From assembly GCA_036873135.1 (NCBI GenBank), contig JAPTYO010000018.1, positions 10,221,503 to 10,285,502 of the forward strand: DNA of 64,000 bases, read 5' to 3'. The position numbers were made by a program, and so were the translations under genes. The notes under the pieces were generated by a model. The model saw only the letters and a list, made by a program, of their open reading frames with translations, made no database searches and had not been told where the DNA came from. This DNA comes from Clarkia xantiana subsp. parviflora. Its lineage: Eukaryota; Streptophyta; Magnoliopsida; Myrtales; Onagraceae. Below, piece by piece: positions 58,872 through 64,000 of this stretch; within the stretch, counting starts at the first letter, position 1; each line of letters opens with the position of its first letter.

Positions 58872-59678
58872 TGTTAGGTTCCGAGTCTAGGGTCAACGGG
58901 CGGTCGACTCAAATCTCGTTCCTCACTGGAGATGTCGCGGATCTGATGCTCTCGGGTTGTACTGTCCTAGCTCATATCCTTCCGTCCTTAGCTTCTCTTC
59001 TCCTTTTGCCCTGCAGAAGGGGCAGTACCAGGCACAGAGGGGGGAGGGGGGTGGTGCCTGATGAACCCTCTCCGATGCCTAAGTCAGTACGGTTTTTAGA
59101 GAGATAAAGCTAGAGAGATGTCAGAGCAAAATTGTGCAACTTGCCAAGATGATCAAATGAATAGTGGAGGTGGGGTATTTATAGGCAACGGTGTCATTAA
59201 GGTGGCTTAATGACATCGTTAACCTTTAAACACAGTTAATTAACCTTTAAACACGTAATTAAGACCTTAGGATACGGAGAAGGTAGGCGGAATAAACCGA
59301 GTATGGGAGTCCAAGAATGGTGTCGGGGCCCTTGGGGGGAAGGGAAATCCGACCCCCAAGGGTAGGGGTTGGGTGAGGCCACCCAACCCCTCCTAGGGGG
59401 GATGGGGTTGGCCAACCCTATCCCCCCTAGGGGAGATCGGGTTGGCCAACCCTATCTCTCCTAGGAGAGATCGGGTTGGTCCACCTGATCTCCCCTAGGG
59501 GAGGTCGGGTGTGGCCACCCAACCTCACCTAGGTGAGTTTGACTCGGCCGGACGAGCGCTTCGGCCTCGTCCGGGCCGTTGGTGTTCGGGTTGAAGTTTC
59601 GATTTACAATCATTAACGGGATGATAAAAATACAACGATTCAGAAGTCAACGGGTTCAAATTGGGTGTATATCCATCA
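58872..59678 (-). repeat. Element E 5' LTR (807 bp)
   Basis: Nearly identical to 49492-50274. TATA box at 59176-59183 (minus). Palindromic block at 59359-59534 has one extra unit; a 13-bp stretch CTCGCGAAGTGTT-like near 50170 is absent here. Confidence 0.93.
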
Positions 59679-62600
59679 ATTAGTATATACCTTAAATCAC
59701 AGATTAAACTTATTTAATTGCATATACCTTAAAGCACTAACAACTAAGTCATTATATATTAAATGACTAACAAATAAGTCAATATACCTTAAATCATTAG
59801 TATATACCTTAAATCACTACCTATACCTTAAGTAAAACTACTTATACGAATTAATTAATATATACCCTTAAATCTATAACAACTAAGTCATTATACATTA
59901 AATCACTAACACTTAAGTGAGTATAGTTGAAATCATTAAAAACTAAGTCAATATACCTTAAATGATTAATATATACCTGAACTTATTAGTATATACCTTA
60001 AATCACACATTAAACTTAGTTAATCGCATATACCTTAAATCACTGACAACTAAGTCATTATATATTAAATCACTTACAAATATGTCAATATACCTTAAAT
60101 CATTAGTATATATCTTAAATCACTACCTATACCTTATGTCAAACTACTTATACGAATTAACTAATATATACCCTTAAATCTATAACAACTAAATCATTAT
60201 ACATTAAATCACTAACACTTAAGTGAGTATAGTTGAAATCATTAAAAACTAATATAATATACCTTAAATGATTAATATATACCTCAACTTAGTAGTATAT
60301 ACCTTAAATCACACATTAAACTTAGTTAATTGCATGTACCTTAAATCACTAACAACTAAGTCATTATACATTAAATGACTAACAAATAAATCAATATACC
60401 TTAAATCATTAGTATATACCTTAAATCACTACCTATACCTTAAACCCTAAACCCTAAACCCTTAACTAATATATACCCTTAAATCTATAACAACTAAATC
60501 ATTATACATTAAATCACTAACACTTAAGTGAGTATAGTTGAAATCATTAAAAACTAAGTTAATATACCATAAATGATTAATATATACGTCAACTTAGTAG
60601 TATATACCTTAAATCACACATTAAACTTAGTTAATTGCATATACCTTAAATCACTAACAAATAAGTCATTATACAATAAATGACTTACAAATAAGTCAAT
60701 ATACCTTAAATCATTAGTATATACCTTAAATCGATACCTTATACCTTAAGTCAAACTAATTATACGAATTAACTAATATATACCCTTAAATCTATAACTA
60801 AGTCATTATACATTAAATTACTAACACTTAAGTGTGAATAGTAGAAATCATTAAAAACTAACTCAATATACCTTAAATGATTAATATATACCTCAACTTA
60901 TTAGTATATACCTTAAATCACACATTAAACTTAGTTAATTGCATATACCTTAAATCACTAACAACTAAATTATTATACATTAAATGACTAACAAATAAGT
61001 CAATATACCTTAAATCATTAGTATATACCTTAAATCACTACCTATACCTTAAGTCAAACTACTTATACGAATTAACTAATATATACCCTTAAATCTATAA
61101 CAACTAAATCATTATACATTAAATCACTAACACTTAAGTCAGTATAGTTGAAATCATTAAAAACTAATTTAATATACCTTAAATAATTAATATATACCTC
61201 AACTTAGTAGTATATACCTTAAATCACACATTAAACTTAGTTAATTGCATATATCTTAAATCACTAACAACTAAGTCATTATACCTTAAATCATTAGTAT
61301 ATACCTTAAATCACTACCTTATACCTTAAGTCAAACTATTTATACGAATTAACTAATATATACCCTTAAATCTATAACAACTAAGTCATTATACATTAAA
61401 TCACCAACACTTAGGTGAGTATAGTTGAAATCATTAAAAACTAAGTCAGTATACCTTAAATGATTAATATATATACCTCAACTTAGTAGTATATACCTTA
61501 AATCACACATTAAACTTAGTTAATTGCATATCGCTTAAATCACTAACAACTAAGTCATTATACATTAAATGACATACAAATACGTCAATATACCTTATAT
61601 CATTATTATATACCTTAAATCATTATTATATACCTTAAATCATTATTATATACCTTAAATCACTACCTTATACCCTAAGTCAAACTAATTATACGAGTTA
61701 ACTAATATATATCCTTAAATCTATAACAACTAAATCAATATACATTAAATCACTAACACTTAAGTCAGTATAGTTGAAATCATTAAAACTAATTTAATAT
61801 ACCTTAAATAATTAATATATACCTCAACTTAGTAGTATATACCTTAAATCACACATTAAACTTAGTTAATTGCATATATCTTAAATCACTAACAACTAAG
61901 TCATTATACCTTAAATCATTAGTATATACCTTAAATCACTACCTTATACCTTAAGTCAAACTACTTATACGAATTAACTAATATATACCCTTAAATCTAT
62001 AACAACTAAGTCATTATACATTAAATCACAAACACTTAGGTGAGTATAGTTGAAATCATTAAAAACTAAGTCTGTATACCTTAAATGATTAATATATATA
62101 CCTCAACTTAGTAGTATATACCTTAAATCACACATTAAACTTAGTTAATTGCATATCGCTTAAATCACTAACAACTTAGTCATTATACATTAAATGACAT
62201 ACAAATAAGTCAATATACCTTAAATCATTATTATATACCTTAAATCACTACCTTATACCCTAAGTCAAACTAATTATACGAATTAACTAATATATACCGT
62301 TAAATCTATAACAACTAAGTCATTATACATTAAATCACCAACACTTAAGTGAGTATAGTTGAAATCATTAAAAACTAAGTCAGTATACCTTAAATGATTA
62401 ATATATATACCTCAACTTAGTAGTATATACCTTAAATCACACATTAAACTTAGTTAATTGCATATACCTTAAATCACTAACAACTAAGTCATTATACATT
62501 AAATGACTTACAAATAAGTCGGTAAACCTTAATTCATTAGTATATACCTTAAATCATTACCTTATACCCTAAGTCAAACTAATTATACGAATTAACTAAT

Positions 62601-62980
62601 ATATACTGTTAAATCTATAACAACTAAGTCATTATACATTAAATCACCAACACTTAAGTGAGTATAGTTGAAATCATTAAAAACTATGTCAATATACCTT
62701 AAATGATTAATATATATACCTCAACTTAGTAGTATATACCTTAAATCACACATTAAACTTAGTTAATTGCACATACCTTAAATCACTAACAACTAAGTCA
62801 TTATACATTAAATGACTTACAAATAAGTCAATATACCTTAAATCATTAGTATATACCTTAAATCACTACCGTATACCCTAAGTCAAATTAATTATACGAA
62901 TTAACTAATATATACCGTTAAATCTGTAACAACAAAGTCATTATACATTAAATCACTAACACTTAAGTGAGTATAGTTGA
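59679..62980 (+). repeat. Long AT-rich satellite array, about 10.5 monomers
   Basis: The ATTAATATAT landmark is at 59964, 60271, 60576, 60880, 61186, 61463, 61811, 62088, 62397 and 62706. Most spacings are 304-309 bp; the 277 and 348 exceptions reflect internal deletion and duplication. The pair 61463-62088 shows a higher-order repeat of about 625 bp. No gene relic is embedded here. Confidence 0.93.
60441..60462 (+). repeat. Interstitial telomere-type tract
   Basis: TAAACCCTAAACCCTAAACC and two more bases: three CCCTAAA-type units replacing the usual GTCAAACTACTTATACGAA of the monomer. Confidence 0.85.
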
Positions 62981-64000
62981 TGTCAGACCTAAAATCTGAC
63001 CTATGGCGAATTACGTTTTGAAAACGTGGATTTTGAAAAGAGTCGCCACTAGTTAATTATTAGGCTAACTAGAATCCTAAATACACCTAAGCAAATACTA
63101 AATTAAACACCTAGGTATTAAATTTGTCTACGATCAGAGATTCGAGTTCGGGGGTTCTTTTACGAATTAAAAAAAAAGAACAATTTTTATTTACGCCCTT
63201 TCGGTACTCTATTAACTTAATTTGCCAATTTTCTTTTTATTTATGTCTTTTTATATATATAACTTTACACTAAACCTTCACTTTTTTAGAAAAGAACAAA
63301 AAATTGAAAAAACTCACATGCACCGAGAAAAAAACTCTAATATAATAAAAAAGCGTAACATTTATATATGCTGCTAATGCACTAGAAGACAAATAAAATT
63401 GAAAAAGAAAGATTGATTCAAACAGACCATGGCCAAAGAATAGTATGATTGCTAAATTTTGGTGTCTTACCTTCCGGAGATAAAGTTTGAAGAAATTCCT
63501 TAACCCATCGTAAGCAGGAGGTGGTGAGACGGTAAAGGATTCCAAGGCGATGCACGGAGACAACGCTCGGTCAGCCAAGTGGACGAAACATGGATACGAC
63601 AATGGGAGACCGAAGGCGGCTGAGAGAATCGAGAGGTCAAGGAAGGATGTGGTGACCGGGGTAGAGCAGCGGCGTTGTCGGATTGAAGCCCCGGGCGGAC
63701 AGGGACAGATCTAATGGGTGTGGTCGCCGGAAGATTGGAGCGGAGGAGACGATCGGAGTCGGCGAGTGGAGAGATTGCACGATTCTGGTTCGGCAGTGGA
63801 CGAACTCAGGACGGTGGGATTGGTGGCCTGTCTGGCGATGAAACATGGGATGAATGTTACAGTAAGGTGGCTCCTTGGCTTCGATGGGTAATCGATGGTG
63901 GCCGGCCTGTGATTGTCGTAGTGGAGATGATGAGTTAAGGAAGAAGTCCGATTCCGTGGGACCCGAAATGATTGGAGGTGCTTCCGTGGAGGTCGAGGAC
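62981..64000 (-). mobile_element. Element F2: end of an F-like LTR element, runs off the window
   Basis: Starts TGTCAGACC at 62981 after satellite. About 240 bp match the reverse complement of 21002-21241 (F), including GAGTCGCCACTAGTTAATTA and CGCCCTTTCGGTACTC. The rest, 63240-64000, is less similar. On the minus strand a Ser/Pro-rich open stretch (63637-63846 and on to 63471) ends at a good donor, CTCCGGAAG followed by GTAAGA at 63470. Whether this is coding is unclear. The other end and target duplication are outside the window. Confidence 0.6.

Larger units (their letters stand above)
49492..59678 (-). mobile_element. Element E: non-autonomous Tat-like element with gag, PR and second gag module
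   Basis: Complete insertion of 10,187 bp: LTRs 49492-50274 and 58872-59678, PBS and polypurine tract in the right places, and a perfect 5-bp target duplication ATTAG (49487-49491, 59679-59683). Gag, protease and a second gag-like module lie on the minus strand. No RT, RNase H or integrase motif occurs anywhere inside. A spliced antisense gene is on the plus strand. It recalls TR-GAG-type non-autonomous elements but is more complex. LTRs differ by only a handful of substitutions plus short indels, so the insertion is recent. Confidence 0.92.

Overview
The window looks like a transposon-rich, gene-poor block of a flowering-plant nuclear genome, probably a dicot. The signs are Tat-lineage Ty3/Gypsy LTR retrotransposons with a second, archaeal-type RNase H and antisense genes, a tRNA-derived SINE, a CACTA end, a MITE, CCCTAAA telomere-type sequence and short GT-AG introns. 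I see no single-copy host gene, rRNA or functional tRNA. The species cannot be named from the sequence.

The oldest layer is a tandem array. An AT-rich satellite (period about 307 bp) alternates with roughly 1.5 kb segments that carry a multi-exon gene relic. There are eight relics, U1 to U8, each with at least one disabling change. Seven still have a TTTCCCGCC (E2F-type) motif upstream. U1-U5 and U8 lie on the plus strand. The block 40941-47067, with U6 and U7, is inverted, and a MITE sits exactly at one inversion boundary.

Younger elements are nested in this array. (A) 1-8163, minus strand: a decayed Tat element whose 3' LTR runs off the left edge. (F) 10534-21241: a solo-LTR-like element with TSD CCAGA, split by (B) about 10957-20077, a related Tat element that lost its 3' end. 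(C/D) 24401-36839: a second Tat family, with a complete-length element C and a gag fragment D that share one mosaic LTR at 26110-26790. (MITE) 39936-40940. (CACTA fragment) 41077-42718, itself carrying a SINE with an 11-bp TSD. (E) 49492-59678: an intact-length insertion with TSD ATTAG that has gag, protease and a second gag-like module but no reverse transcriptase or integrase. (F2) 62981-64000: the end of an F-like element.

B, C and E each carry, on the strand opposite gag-pol and between pol (or gag-PR) and the 3' LTR, a spliced antisense gene with a Transposase_28-like N-terminal domain and a coiled-coil C-terminal exon. In E this gene has coherent splice phases and no internal stop. In B the two surviving exons are open although gag-pol is broken. 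Next to each antisense gene are fast-changing tandem repeats. The sense proteins would form the particle (gag), process it (PR), copy RNA (RT, RNase H, aRNH) and integrate (IN). In A, B and C all these frames are broken. E could only move with proteins supplied by another element.
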